Positions 1-13,900 of a stretch of DNA of 64,000 nucleotides are shown here, piece after piece. A program made the translations under genes and the position numbers. The stretch comes from Azadirachta indica. Lineage: Eukaryota > Streptophyta > Magnoliopsida > Sapindales > Meliaceae. The stretch lies in NCBI GenBank assembly GCA_022749755.1, contig CM040447.1:4858545-4922544 (forward strand), written 5' to 3'. The notes beneath the pieces are model-generated. The model saw only the letters and a program-made list of their open reading frames with translations, was not told the origin of the DNA and searched no databases. How positions within the stretch are numbered: position 1 is the stretch's first letter; each line of letters starts with the position of its first letter.

Positions 1-1655
1 TATATATATGTATAGTAAGAGAAATTAATTTAGCTGGCATTGAGCTGATTGATTTAATAGTTCAAAATTGATTAATGTGATTGATTTTTTATTACCAAAT
101 TCTTTGAATTCATGAAAGCGACGCCATGAAGGTAAAATTGAGCTGGCGACAGAGTAAAAAGACGGCCGTGGTGTAAAACCTCGAAATTTCTTGCGGGACC
201 CACTCTCTATTTTCATGCAGTTTTTACCCTTTTTTATTTTTTAGTTTTTTATTTTTTTATTCAAGTACAAATAAAATTATTGAAATATTTAAAAAGTGTT
301 TATTTTTTAATTTATATTTAAAACTTTATTAACATATTTAAAAATAATTAATTTCAAATTTTTAACTTAAATATAAATAAAAATATTTAAATAAATTAAT
401 TATTTTATTTATTAATAATAATATTAATTTATTACTTAATATTTATATAGATAATTTGATATATTATTTTTTCAAATTTTTTAAGACATATACTAACAAA
501 TAACTTAATATTTATATCTAAATATTTAATAAAAAAAAATAATATATTAATTAAATTTAAATTTCAGTAAAATTTATATTTCATTCATATTCGCTTAAGT
601 TAAAAAAAAAAGTCTAGCTTCATTAAATAAATTATGTAATTATATTTTAAAAACAAAAAAGTCAAAGATATTGCTAGTTAGGTGATTGATATTTGAATTT
701 TGAATTTCTTTTTTGACTATTACATTCATATCATAAGTGGGAGAGAACTAATTTATTTTATCTAATATTTTTCAAATATTAAAATAATCAAAATATTTTA
801 TATAAAAAAAAGGTAAAATAATCCTTTTCACTATTTAATTATTTTTCTTCTATAAAAATTAAAAATTACATAATAATATTCTGGTCCTTGAGAATTTAAA
901 TTTTAATAAATAAAGATATAATTTTTCATATCTATCAAATAAGTCTCTAACTATTATTAAAATAACTGAAATATCCATTCATTATTAGGTTACAGGAGGG
1001 CCATAACGAATATGGATGTATGGTACCTCCTCTTATTCTTTTCAACTTTCTTTACAATCTTTAATTCTTTCCGTATAATTTTTTATTTTTTATCATAATT
1101 CTGAATTTACGAATTATATTAAAATTATAATAAAAAGTTTAAAATTAAAACAAAAAATTAAAAATTAGAACAAAAAATTAAAAAAGGAGAATATATCGCA
1201 CATTTTAATACACCATAATAAGAACCCAAATATATAATAGCCGGTCAAAATTCAATAATAGGAGAGCAATTTGATATGAATGAATAAAATATACCCTAAG
1301 TTTTGAAAATATAAATTAAATTAGGGGTTGGAATGTTATTACTCAAACTAAAATTTAAGGAATAAAAGTTAATCAGAGTGGGCCCCATCTGATTAATCTT
1401 AATGGTAAAGTTAATGAAGGAAATGAAATTGAATGTTTACTACATCATGCAGTGGAGTGTAGTTTAAGAATTACTCAAAGCACATTAAACACCTACTTGT
1501 CTAAATATTAAAGTTTCATTATTGTCATTGTAGAATTAATCATTATTTGTAGCTAGTACCTTTCATTTTTGTTTCCATATCAATAATAATTATATATTTA
1601 TTGCCAACACATTAATTGAAAGCTTGAAAAAAAAAAAAGTATAAATATGATTAGT
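1..1655. other. AT-rich intergenic DNA, no gene recognised
   Basis: Apart from a short mixed-composition block at about 110-215, this stretch is A/T homopolymers and AT-rich words. A 63-codon frame on the minus strand (25-216) has no recognisable family features. It could be a leader or first exon of a gene leaving the window to the left, but nothing supports that beyond base composition. Confidence 0.5.
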
Positions 1656-2230
1656 GATAATAAATTTAGTGTAAGGGGTGAATTCACCTTCTAGATGGAA
1701 ATTTTTGAAATTTTTATTATCATATCTGTAAATTTTTCTTCAATTATACGTGGGAGTATAAATTATTTAATATAGTTATAAACGTTTAAGCAGTGTTATT
1801 ATACCTTTAAGCTGAAATTTTTACTAGTATGGTATTCGTAGATTTCTTTTCAATTATTTATGAGTGTAAAAAACATTCAATGTAATCGTAAATATCTTAG
1901 TGTATTATTATACTGTTTATATAAACTCTCGATAATAAATTTAGTCTAAGTGGTAAATTCACCTTTTAAATGAGGTTTTTTACTGAGTATTTGCAAATTT
2001 TTCTTTAATTATTTATGAGAGTAGAAATCGCTCAATATAATTATAAACATCTTAATAGTACTATTATACTACTTATATAAACTCTCAATAATAAATTTAG
2101 TTTAAATAATGAATTCATTTTCTAACTGAGATTTTTACTGAGTCTCTTTAATTATTTGCAAGAGTAGAATTTTTCAATATAATTATAAACATCTTAGTAG
2201 TGTTATTTTACTATTTATATAAATCTTGAT
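1656..2230. repeat. Tandem repeat of about 155 bp, four degenerate copies
   Basis: A unit beginning GATAATAAATTTAGT recurs at 1656, 1931 and (as AATAATAAATTTAG) 2087, with a further copy from about 1806 that lacks its first part. Each unit passes through a 'gaattcac' block, a 'caattatttatgagagta' block and 'ataattataaacatctta', and ends in 'tatataaactct'. Copies differ by many substitutions and small gaps, so the array is old. No coding potential is seen. Confidence 0.75.
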
Positions 2231-4134
2231 AGAGTTTAACTTGTAAATAATACTGTTTTTAAAAAAATACCATCAATTTTAGTTGAATTTTTTGATAAAA
2301 TCTATTTAATTTTGTTGTAATACATATCAAATTAAGTATTTATTTTGAAATATATTTTTTCTCATTATTGAGAATATTGAATATGTGTAAAATAATGATG
2401 CCTTTAATACTCGTATTACATTTTATAAGATAATATAAATGTCTCTTCACTATTGATTTTTTGTTAAGTTTTTAATTGTAACATTTTTTTTTTTTCATTC
2501 AATTACTGTTGTTAATTATTTCTTTTGTTATTAGTAAAATTAATACCAAACAAACTTTTGATAAGATGTTTTAAAAATTTTTAATATGTTTTAAATTTAA
2601 TAAATAATTTTTTAAAATATTATAAATATATGTGTAATTTACTAATATTATATAAAAATCTACTAATAATTTAAAATTGATATATATGAAAGTTTATTAT
2701 TATTTATGAAAATCTATATCCAATTTCGGTAAAATATACAATTTATAAAATATTATATAAAAAATTTACTAAAAATTAAGAATTGAAATATATGCAAGTC
2801 AAGTCTAACATCAATTATAAAAATTTGCATTTAAGAGTGATATTTTGAATCACGACATGGTTATTTAATATGAACTTGATATGAATAAACAGGTTTAAAT
2901 TAAAAAAAAAGATATGATTAACAAATAACTGATAAAGATGTGATATATTAATCAAGTTTAAAGTTTTAAATATGTAAATTTTCAATTCATGATATAATTA
3001 TTAAATAAATTAAATTCAAATTAATCTAAATCACATTATATCTTTATGTAAATCAGATACAAATAATAACTATCTACCCATAATTTAGGTGAAATGTCCA
3101 ATTTTAAAAAAATCAAATTTTTATTAACAAAATTAAACTTTTACCTTAAGATAAAACAAGAAAATGACTATGGCGAGTCAAATGGTGACACGTGTACAGG
3201 AGTAATGAAAAGGGAACAAATAGTACAGTGAAAGGCCCTTAGATTTTTCACCAACATGGAAACAATCAATAATTACCCGTGATTTGTATAACGATTTTTT
3301 AAAATTTTTTAATTTTAATTTTTAAATTTTTTAATTAAAAGGACAAGTAGTGGGAATAATGAAATTTAGTCGGTGGCAGAAGAGAAAATATATTTTTTTT
3401 CCTTTTTATTTTTATTTTTTATAATAAGACACAGCACGACGCGCCATGTGCCTCAATCAAAGCAAACACCGACTTAATAAAAAAATAATTTAAATGTTTA
3501 AAATTAAATTAATAAACAAATAAAATATTTAAAAATAACAATAATAGGATGGCTGACTTCTTACTTTTTTATTTAAAGAGAGAGGAAGATGAGGAAAATT
3601 AATGGCCGACAACACATATCATGGGTCCCATTACGATGATATCGCATGGAGGTAAGTGGAGCCCACTCAATGGTGACCGTTCACGTGATGGAGATTGAAG
3701 ACCGCGTTTACTGGAGTGTACGCAACCGAAACTCGAAAACGTGCCCGCCATTGTGTACGCTGAGATCCCACTCTCATGAGAAAAGAATAAATGGCACTTA
3801 GTGGGCTGTCGTTTTGGACTTATACTAAACCACGAAAAGTCCCCAAAAAAAATATAATAAAATAAAATAAAATGACTGCTATTCACACTAATTTATCAAG
3901 TTTGTCTACTATTTAAAAAAATTATTTTAATTAGATTCATAATATTTGGATAAAAATATTCTTAAAAATCAACTTAACAAAATACAATTTTCTTAACATT
4001 TTATGGAAACTCAAAAGTTACTTTGGAATATAATAATTTTCTTATTCATAATTAGAAATAATAAATAAGTCGGGACAACTTGATTTGGCATAAGTTCGAG
4101 TGTAGACTTAATGGTTTTGACTTCTTTAACTTTT
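2231..4134. other. AT-rich intergenic DNA with one GC-richer block
   Basis: Mostly AT-rich filler. The block at about 3590-3840 is richer in G and C and includes the G-box core CACGTG; a second CACGTG lies near 3190. These could be relict promoter elements, but no coding exon follows and the 95-codon minus-strand frame there has no recognisable features. Confidence 0.4.
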
Positions 4135-5600
4135 AATTGTAAAATAAAATATGTAATTATTATAACTCAAACACATGACTAGGAAGCCACAAATAACAAA
4201 CTTACCATTGAGCTAAATTTATTTATTCATTAATATGTTTAAATAAAATATATGTAATAAAGAAAAAATATTCAATAAATTTATTAAGTATATTATTTTT
4301 AAATTGTTATTATTGATACGAAATAATTGTATAATTTAATCATAATTTTATCTTTAACAATTATTTAAATATAATTTTATTACAATTATTTTTTTTATAA
4401 TCGTTTGGAGGACAAAATTATATTTTAATATCATAATTTTTAAATTTTAATAAATATTTATTTTTCATAAATTAATTGTCGAAAAAAATAATTGACAACT
4501 GTTATCAATTTAATTGAGACAATTAAACGATTTATATAAAATATTGTCCATAATATAAATTTTGTTAGAACAAAATATCAAATTTAATCGATACATTTAT
4601 TATAATTTCTCTATTAACTTATATAATTTTTGTATTGATATGATTATAATAATTTATTGATTATTATAATATTAATTACTATATTTTAATTGCGATTATT
4701 AATAAAATAACATTTATACAAATTACTAAGTATAATTGACAGCATATTATATATTTTCCATTCTATTTATCAGTTTGAATATTTAGAATTTTTGGTAAAG
4801 TTATGATCTAAATGTAATTAGTTAAAACTTTTATTTAATTTTTTAAAATATAATATTAAATTACTCTATTTTATTTATGATTAATAAATAATAATTGATG
4901 ATTATTAAATGATTATTTTTATCAATTGATGATTGTTATTAATTAATTTATTTCATCAATTATTTCGTGAAAAAAATAAATATTTATTTTTGATGATATG
5001 TAAAACGGTGATTTAATGTTTGAAATATTAATTTATTATTATTGAAAAGATATAATAAATTTAATTTATATTATGAGATTTAATAAAAACTTAAAATTTT
5101 TTAACAATAAAATTAATATTATAATTATAAAAACTAGTTATTGTTAAATACTTTAAATAAGTATTCCAATCGATAAATTTAATGTTTTCTAAATTTATGT
5201 TAAGTTTAATAGAAGTTATTGTAAAATTAAATTATTATATAAATTTTTAAATCGTAAATCTAAAAACGACGTGAATGGCCTCCACCACTCTATTTTCTCT
5301 CACAATCACTGGTTGTCTATTGTAAGTGAAATATAAATTATTTTGATAATTGTTAATATTATGTACATAATTTTTATTTTATGGTTTATTAATAATAATA
5401 GTTGCAATTCTTAAATTACAAAATTATTTTTTTATCAATATGATAATTTTAAAGTATTTAATAATATAAATTAAATATGTATTATTAGTTAAATTTATTT
5501 TTACAAATGAAAGTCAATGGCCCAATGGTAAAGTTTTTGTTTATATCTAAACTCTTGTGTTAGATTCTTGTTGTTGTGAAATTTTTAAAAATTTTACCAA
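4135..5600. repeat. Palindromic foldback repeat with SINE-like ends, copy 1
   Basis: The two ends are inverted relative to each other. The left end, read on the minus strand, has TAGCTCAATGGTAAG followed by GTGTTTGAGTT. The right end, read on the plus strand, has TGGCCCAATGGTAAAG followed by GTTAGATTC. These resemble the A and B boxes of tRNA-derived SINEs. The interior is also roughly palindromic: the left-half block around 4280-4350 matches the reverse complement of 5400-5470. The same unit recurs at 6180-7918. No transposase frame is visible. Confidence 0.6.
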
Positions 5601-5812
5601 GCCAAGCCAACGTCGAATAGGCCTATGGGACGGCATAGCTTGCAAGTTAGCCCAAGCATAGCCCGTATAGACTGGGTTTTATGAGTCATACCGAATTTTA
5701 AAATGTGAAGCATTGTGCGCATTTGAACTGATCCGACGCGTCAGTCCGCTTGGACTTCAATTTCACAGGTCAGCTAACTTAGCTTAGTCTGTTTACCACC
5801 TCTATTCATACT
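5600..5812 (-). mobile_element. hAT-like non-autonomous element remnant
   Basis: Read on the minus strand it starts AGAGGTGGTAAACAGAC and continues with GC-richer words of the 'gggct...gggcta' type, which is typical of the subterminal repeats of plant non-autonomous hAT elements that begin near GGGTGG. No second end or target duplication could be matched, so this is a fragment. Confidence 0.4.
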
Positions 5813-5894
5813 TAGAACTATTTTTTGAGTTTAGTGCTTTTGAATTTGAAACGAAAGTTATTTTCGCATTTGAATAAAAAAATCATCATACTTA

Positions 5895-6165
5895 AAAATA
5901 AAGGTGACAAATGGGTCAAATCGGCCCGGTTCAGCATCGGCCAGGCTCATAAATAGTGTCGGCTCGGCTCATGAACAATGTTATCCTAACCTGGCACAGC
6001 ACAGAGGTCGAGTTAGACTGGGTTGAGGTGTCGAGACCATGGGCCGGGCTTGACACAAACCCGTGATGAGTCGTGCTAGCTCGCGGGTTCGTGTCGTGCC
6101 AAGACAGCCCACGACGTTGTGATGAGCTGCCCCATGAGTTTGGCTGGATGGATTTGGCTTTCTAT
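5895..6165 (+). mobile_element. hAT-like element remnant with GGCCCGG subterminal words
   Basis: This begins AAAGGTGACAAATGGGTC and then contains repeated gc-rich words such as 'cggcccggttc', 'cggccaggctc', 'cggctcggctc' and 'gggccgggctt'. The base composition differs sharply from the surrounding AT-rich DNA. It faces the remnant at 5600-5812 and may be the other half of the same or a related element. The short open frames here, on both strands, follow from the lack of TAA/TAG in this GC-rich word pattern. Confidence 0.45.
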
Positions 6166-6179
6166 AAAAATTTTTTTTT

Positions 6180-7918
6180 TTCACATTTGTTGCAATTCGA
6201 ACTTATGATCAAGAAAACACAAACAACAATCTTACTACCAGACCAACTCCAATTAGTTATCATAATTTATAAATACAATATATTTAATCACAAATGAACA
6301 TTTAGTAAATTTATTAAATATATTATTTTTGAATTGTTATTATTGATACAAAATAATTTTATAATATAACCATAATTTTATCTTTAATGATTATTTAAAT
6401 AAAATTTATTATAATTATTTGAAGGAATAATTATTATATTTTAATATCATAATTTTTTTAATTCTAATAAATATTTATTTTTTCATAAATTAATTGTTAA
6501 AAAAAGATAATTAACAACAAATCATCAATTTGATTGAGACAATTAAATAATTTATATAAAATATTGTTAATAATAAAAATTTTGTTAGAATAAAATATCA
6601 AATTTAATTGACACATTTACTATAATTTCTCTACTAACCTATAAAAAAAAAAAGTGTAGTAGTAAATTATGTTCTAGTTTTTAATAGCATTGATAAAGTT
6701 AGAGACATTATATTAAATAAATCTTAAAGTCTTTTATTTTTTGATAATTTTGTAGAAAAATATTTTATTTGGTAGATAAGAAAATGAAATTTGAAAAGAA
6801 AAAGATATTCTTTAAGAAATTCTTTGTTTAGTTAATCTTATATTACTATATTACAACAAATTAATTCATTAATTACAAATTGATTATTTTATTTGACATA
6901 AATTTATTACTTTTATTTTGTCAAAAATTATTGTTCTAATTATTAAAAATTATTTAATTTTGTTAGTTTTTATTATTTTAGCAAATTTCTTTATTAGAAA
7001 ATAAATTTAAAAACATTCTAAAATTAATTATATTAAAAATTTGTAAATAATTATGAAGGACTTAATTGACTAAATAAAAAAAATTATAATTTGTATTGCT
7101 TTTGTGCTCTAAAAGGATAAGAATCTAACCCAACAGTAAAAATAAATTATTTTGATTTTGAAATTTATAATTTGATTTTGAAATTTGAAATTGAAATTTA
7201 AAATTTATTTTGGTTTAGAAATTTTACACTAAAAGATTTATGTATTTATATGATTATAATGGTTCGTTGATTATTATAATATTATATTATATATTTTAAT
7301 TGGAATTATTAAAAATTGATGATTGTTAGCAATTATTTTGTGAAGAAATCAAATATTTATTTTTATTATGTTATCTTAATTATGTTATTTTGATTAGATG
7401 TGAAATAGTAAAAGTTATTTTTTTTTAAATACTTTAAATATGTATTCCAATCAATAAATTTAATATATTCTTTTGAAATTTATATTAAGTTTAATATAAA
7501 CCGTTGTAAAATTAAATTATTATATAAATTTTTAAATTCTAAATCTGTAAATGACATAAGTTGCCCTCATCATTTTATCTTTTCCATTATAATTACTTGT
7601 TATTTGTTGTAGATGATAATATTTTTTATAAATATAAATTACTTTGATGATTGTTAATGTTATGTATAAAATTTTTATTTTTATGGTTTTATTAATGATA
7701 ATAATAGTTATACTTATAACATTTGAATCATCTTAAATTATAAAATTATTTTTTATCAACATAGTAATTTTCATTTTAATAATGTAAATTAAAGATGTAC
7801 TATTTGTTAAATATTATATATTTATATAAATTTTACAAATAAATGTCAGTGGCCTAATAGTAATGTTTTTTATTATTGTTTGATGTCTTGTATTCGATTA
7901 TTTTCATTACCAAAATTT
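6180..7918. repeat. Palindromic foldback repeat with SINE-like ends, copy 2
   Basis: This is a diverged second copy of the 4135-5600 unit. For example 'attgttattattgata' and 'aattttgttagaa' blocks occur in the same order about 2.04 kb further on. The left end, read on the minus strand, has TTGGTCTGGTAGTAAG then AAGTTCGAATTGC; the right end has GTGGCCTAATAGTAATG then TATTCGATT. The two copies lie in direct orientation, separated by hAT debris. Confidence 0.6.
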
Positions 7919-9690
7919 TAAAATAATTTTACAAAGTCAACCGAAAGTCAAAATAAAAATTGATGTAATGCTAATATCAATTAAATTCAACATATATAAT
8001 AGATAAAATAAATTTCTTTTGAGAATGAACTGAGAGTTTAGAAAGAGTGCATATTATTTTTACCTTAATTTCCAAAATAACATATTCCTTCAATAATTAT
8101 TAGTAATTAAAAATTAAAATTGAATTTATGTTTTAGTTTATTTATTAATAATTTAATTTTGCATGGATGTCCTTAGAACATCTGATGATATGATAGTCAC
8201 TATCTTTATCACATCAATAAATAAACAATATATTCATTACTTAATATTCTCTAAGATACTATATTTAATTCTAATCCTAATTTGAATGAATTTCCAATTA
8301 TGCCCTTATAAACGCTGATGTTTTTCATCTAAGACCCTAGTGTTTGATTAAATTATACAAATACAACAATATCTCATTAGAAGATCATTAAGGGCCTTAA
8401 ATTTTCTTGCCATATAGGGTGAATTATTTAAATCCAACAAAATATTCTTTTTAAAAAATATTCTCTAAATAGAACCATTATTATAATTTACGATGATTAA
8501 GTTATATAAGTTTTTATTAACGCATTTTTAAATGAATTATTTTATCTAAACTCATGTAAAATGATAAAAATACCTCTAAATATACTTTCAAATTTTTAAT
8601 AGAATTGACGAAATAATGATTATTAGATAAATTTTTAATAAGTTATGAGATAATTTTAAAACACATTGAAGTTGACTAGTATTAAAGAAAAAATTAGGTA
8701 GTTAACATATAATAACCTAATATTAATTGAAAAAAGATGTATGTATATGTTAATTTCTAATATTTATTAAATAGTTTGTATGTAATCTTCAAAAAAGGCA
8801 TGAAAATTTTATTGAGGTATATTTTAAATGATTAATTTTTTATTCTTATTAAGTATTATTGTAATAATTTTTAGTAATTATGTAAGATATTATTGAAATT
8901 CTGAAAATATGAATAAATATTTAATTAATTTTTTGAAAGGAATACTTTAAATTTTTTAATAATGAGTGCACTTAATGAATAAGTGCTTGTAGAACTTTCA
9001 TGGTTTTAAATAATCATTTTAAAAACATGCAAAATTCTTTATTGGAGAATAAGTTTTCAAAGAATTATTTAATAATTAAAGAATTTGTTAATAATCATTT
9101 TTTTGAGGTTATTTGATTCATCTCCAAAAACTTGTTTTTTAATTTTAAAAACAAAGAATAGCAAAAAAAAATAAAGTTGTATGTCTTTTAGAATTTATTT
9201 TAAAAATAAAAATATTTTTTTGATTTTGACTGAAAAATAAAAACAACATTTTGTTAGATTCACAATTTAAAAAAATTAGTTTTCAAAATTAATTACGATT
9301 TTTCATAAAAATAATATTCTACTCAATTTCATAAATAGTACTAAATATGCTCTCATTACTTTTTATTTTAAAAATTATTTTTAATAAATATTATTGAACA
9401 CATTTTTTTACAAATTTTAAAACTATAATTTTAAAATTATTTCCAAACGTACTCTAAATATTCTCAAATTTTTACATTTTAATATTATTTGAATAATCCG
9501 CTCAATCAAACAAATTTTCATGTTTTTTGTTTTTGGAACATGAAAAATGATATATAGAAACCAATATTTAAGCCGCTGTTAAACCAATTTTTTTCAAAAA
9601 AAAGTTTGGTAATTTATTAAAAGTATGAGGCCTTATATGAAAATTCGTACGCACCACTGAATCCGTATGGGACGTTAAGATTCGTCCTGT
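7919..9690. other. AT-rich intergenic DNA upstream of the TBL gene
   Basis: No coding frame, repeat array or recognisable element end was found. The stretch near 9060-9480, with poly-A/T words, resembles generic degenerate repeat DNA. Confidence 0.45.
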
Positions 9691-10910
9691 CTGTTTCCCT
9701 TTTGGGTGCTTCTTAAATGGAAAAAAATCTCTCGCTTTCTATTTCTCTTGCTTTCTTCCTTTCTTTTTCTAGCTATCCATTTGATTGGATCTTGATTCTC
9801 TGCTAGATTGCACTAAGTAGATCATAGTCATTTGATAATACTAACGAAAGGGGACTCAACGAATCAGGTTTTTTTTTTTAATATAAATATGAATGATATT
9901 TTTTCATTTAATTATGAAACGTCTTAGCTTTAAAGTTTCTGTAGATCTCTGAAGCCCTGTATTCATTACAATGTATGATAGAAATGGTCGCTCTCAATTG
10001 GGTTTTGAGATTTATGTATTTTTATTTATTTTTTTATCAGTTTTTGCTACGGAAATTTGTCTGTGTTGATAATGTAAGTGTTTTTGTTTATCAGTTTAAT
10101 AGTGTTATATGCAAGAGGTGTGTAGGATATGATATGGGTAAGGTGAAGCAGTTAGCTTTGTTTGCAATAATTGTAGTAATGAAATCTGATGCTATGTTGA
10201 ATTTATGTGGCCATTTGGCTTTAGTTATGCTTATTTGGTATTATGCATTCTTCTTATACCGCTAAAATGTGATGTATTTGATTCATTTGTATGCCAAATG
10301 AGACTAGGATCTTGAAGATGTGCCGGTGTTTATTCACTCTCTCAGGTTAGGTTTTGTTGCATTACATTACTGACTTCCATATATGCTAACAATGTCTTCG
10401 TGATGATCATGTTGAATTTGTCTAAATTTTTTTCCAAAATATGTTGCACATTATCTAGTAGGGACTTTTGACATATAATATTTTTTGTAATGAATGGTGT
10501 AAGGATGGTTTGTGTCAATTAGAGATTCTCTGGTATGTGCCCAACGTTCATATTGACTCTTGTATCTGCAATGCAATGTCTTTGTTTATTGGCTGAACAT
10601 AAATTGAGTCATTAAACTAGCATTTTACAGGACTAGCAATAGAACTTTAGTTTTTTGTGTTTTGTACTGTTCCTTGTATATTTGTGTTATCTAATTAGAA
10701 ATAAGCTGTGTTATTGGTTGCACTTGATGCTTTTTGGCATCCATGTTGATGCTTCTGCTTTCATTTTTTCTGCATACAGCTGTGGCCTCCTGAATGAGTA
10801 CATTTTCCTTGGATGAAGAAGAGGGATTTTTGGTGAACATCTCAATCTAGATAAAGTTGATGAGGTATTCGATCTGATTAATGATCCATCTGTTGTAGTA
10901 TAAAGTAGAA
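9690..10910 (+). promoter_or_regulatory. Probable 5' leader of the TBL gene, with one leader intron
   Basis: A pyrimidine-rich run at about 9680-9790 looks like a plant transcription start and 5' UTR. A plausible donor (CTCAG|GTTAGG) lies after 10345 and a plausible acceptor (TGCATACAG|CTG) before 10780, so the exon containing the start codon may begin at 10780. This is inference; exact transcript ends cannot be read from sequence. The 96-codon frame at 9975-10265 lies in this leader and has no family features. Confidence 0.4.
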
Positions 10911-13900
10911 ATGAAAGGCGGAAATTATTACAGAATTAGGGGAAGACCTCTCTCTGCTGCTCTGATTACACTTTGTTTTACAACCATACTACTTTGGGCT
11001 TGTGAAAAGAATCCTTCCATTACTACTCTACTTACAGGCCAAGATCAATTTACATGGCCATCTTCAGGTTCGTTTCAGATACATCCATATGTATGCAAAA
11101 ATCTACATATTTATTGTCCCTTCTCTTTCACCCTGTGACAAAGGCAAAGAGAAGGTTAAATGTAAATACACTGAAAAAAAAAAATGATATGCGAGGCTAT
11201 GGATTTAATAAAAAAAATAATTGTACATACAGAAGGAAAACTGGTCTATTTGGATTTTCATTTTCGCGGACCAGCCATCTATGGTTTGAGTATGGAAAAT
11301 CTTGAATAATCAAACTGTGGACCTTGCACACCCTCATATCTCATCATAGTTTTAATGCTTCAAAATTTTCAAAGATAAAGTCCATCAAACTTGCCTATAA
11401 ATGTCTCAAACAGTCCTGATTTTTCTGAATGCTTTTTTGATCAAATAACAATTAAACTGTCCTTTGAAACTTAACTGCCTGCTGTTTGCATTAGGGGTGG
11501 GTCGTAGCTTAAATACATTCTTAAAACTTTACCTCCCCAGGTTCAAACACGGTTGGCTTACAAAGTGGAGAGAGTAGCTTACCAACTCGGCCAGCCCTTG
11601 GGGGCATATTTTATATCAATTTTTTATCTACGTGTTAACAAGTTTCTCTTTTATCTCTCATCATGTACCTAACAACTTTCTCTTTCACACAGACAAAAAA
11701 AGGACACTCAGCCAGTGTTTCTTGTATGTTTCTTCTGCTGCTCTTTTCTTCTTTCAAAAAGTATTTCTTTAATTATTCATTTTATTTTGGTTCCAAGAGC
11801 TAAGTCTATGGACACAACTAAATTATTGAAATGGATTATATGCAGCTTAAGTTGAATGATCATATAATTTGTCTACACATCTTTCTTCCTCGCTTGCATA
11901 TACTAAAATTTACTTTTTTTTTTTTAGGATTTTGGATATGCATAATCTTGTGATCATCTTTTTCTCCCAAATTTTTTCTTAGTTTTGCATTTTTTAATGA
12001 TTATATGTTTTCTTATTATACAGGCTTTGCCTCATTTTTCCCTTTCCTTTTGTTCGCTTAGTTTTCATTGGATGTAGTCATAACCTTGATAACTATTTAT
12101 ATCTTATGTGCTGTAATCATTTGATGATGTAATTACATTGTATAACTGATGATGCATTGTACTCATGGTTGATGGATTGCAAAGTATAGACTTTTGTATT
12201 GTAATTCTTTCTTCTTGATCTCTCTCTGTCTCTCTTTCATTATTTTGCTGGCCCTTAATATTTCTTTTTCTGAAATAATTTAAACTAACATATCCATTAG
12301 GAAAGAATGCATTTCTTGTATCCAAAAAGACTACAGAACCATTTTGTTGTTATCTATTCCCACTGTTTCATTAAACCTAATCATATACATAGCTGCCATA
12401 CTGATGCATGGTTAAAGTAAAAAAATAGCTAATTTATATCAAATAAATTGTTAATAGTTGAACAAATGAGTGTATGAAAAATGCATTTTATTTCTAAATA
12501 TCATATGGTTTGTGTTGTTTGTATATCATAAATGGATTATCTTTCTTAAATATCACGTTTTATGGCGGCTGATTTTGAGTGGTATTTATTTGATTTGACT
12601 TGTAATGAATTCTATTAAGTCTCAAAATTTGTCAAAGGCGTGTCTAGCTTCTGATGCAATCTTCTTTTATTGTGGCTCAGAGTTTCGTGCAATTGTTGTA
12701 AATAGTTCCTCTATGTCTATGAGGCCAAAGGGGCATATTGAAGAAAAAAATTCTGAAAAAATCACTGCAGAAGAAACAAATGAACCAGTAGAAGCAAATT
12801 TAGGTGCTCAATTAACAAATTTTACAACCTGGTATACTCCTGGAAAGAAAGAAGCTGACTGGGATCACACACTCTCGACTAAGAGGAAAGGTATTGTCTC
12901 TTTGTGTGACTGCAGTAGTTGCTACTTGCTACTCTTGCAAAATTTTATGAGTTTTCATGTATGCGATTGCAATTTTCCTTTTCATTATTTTTCCTCCTTT
13001 TATCAACTTTTGATTGTAATGCTTGTGTTATTTGGTTACTTGGCTTAGTTAGAATGAGTAGTCTCACCGATAAGCTCTAAAATCTAGTTTGCCTCTTTGA
13101 GTCTGTATCATTGTTGACTTGTAACCATTATTTGGTTGCTTTGTAAAAGTTATGTATTGGGAAACTTGATTTTACCTGTGAAAATCTTTGCAGCATTGCA
13201 ATTTTAAGTTGAGATGATTTTGTAGTCTTGTACCCTTTTTTGTTTTGTTTTGTTTTGCTCCTTGTCTTAGGTCAAGTATTATTAGATAAGCCTTCTTAAC
13301 CTTTTGGATAACAAGAGATATGCATTTCTATTGCTTGCTTGCCCACTGTCCTTAGTAATAGATACATAATTTCCCATAGATATCTGAGGCTTCTTGCTGT
13401 GCCTATTTGCTTGATTACCCGTAAAATTACTTGTCTTTCTTGATACTGAGTCATGATCTCAATATGTGTTGTTATGCGTGAGTGTGTGAAGGATGGACAA
13501 AGAGAGACAAAACGAAAGAAGTTGAGGAAAGTATCATTTCATTTGCTGATGCTTGTCTGTTTAAAGTCCTATAAACTGTTAACAAGCTTTAGCGGATCAT
13601 ATTTTAGTTATGCATACATCTAAAAGTTCTAGATAGTATTACTCCAATATCTGATGTATTATTTTTCATTTTGCAGTCTGTAATTATGCCAAAGGAAGTT
13701 GGGTTGCGGACAGCAGGCGTCCTTTGTATTCAGGGTTTGCATGTAAACAGTGGTTATCAGAAATGTGGGCATGTAGATTGACCCAACGATCTGATTTTTC
13801 TTATGAAGGATATCGTTGGCAGCCAAAAGACTGTGAAATGCCAGAGTTTGAACGATCTGCCTTCTTGAGAAGGTTGGTCTCTGTTTTCTTTTATGTTGTT

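Noticed and set aside
3599..3886. 95-aa minus-strand frame in a GC-richer block
   Set aside because: There are no recognisable domains, no promoter in the right orientation and no splice partners.
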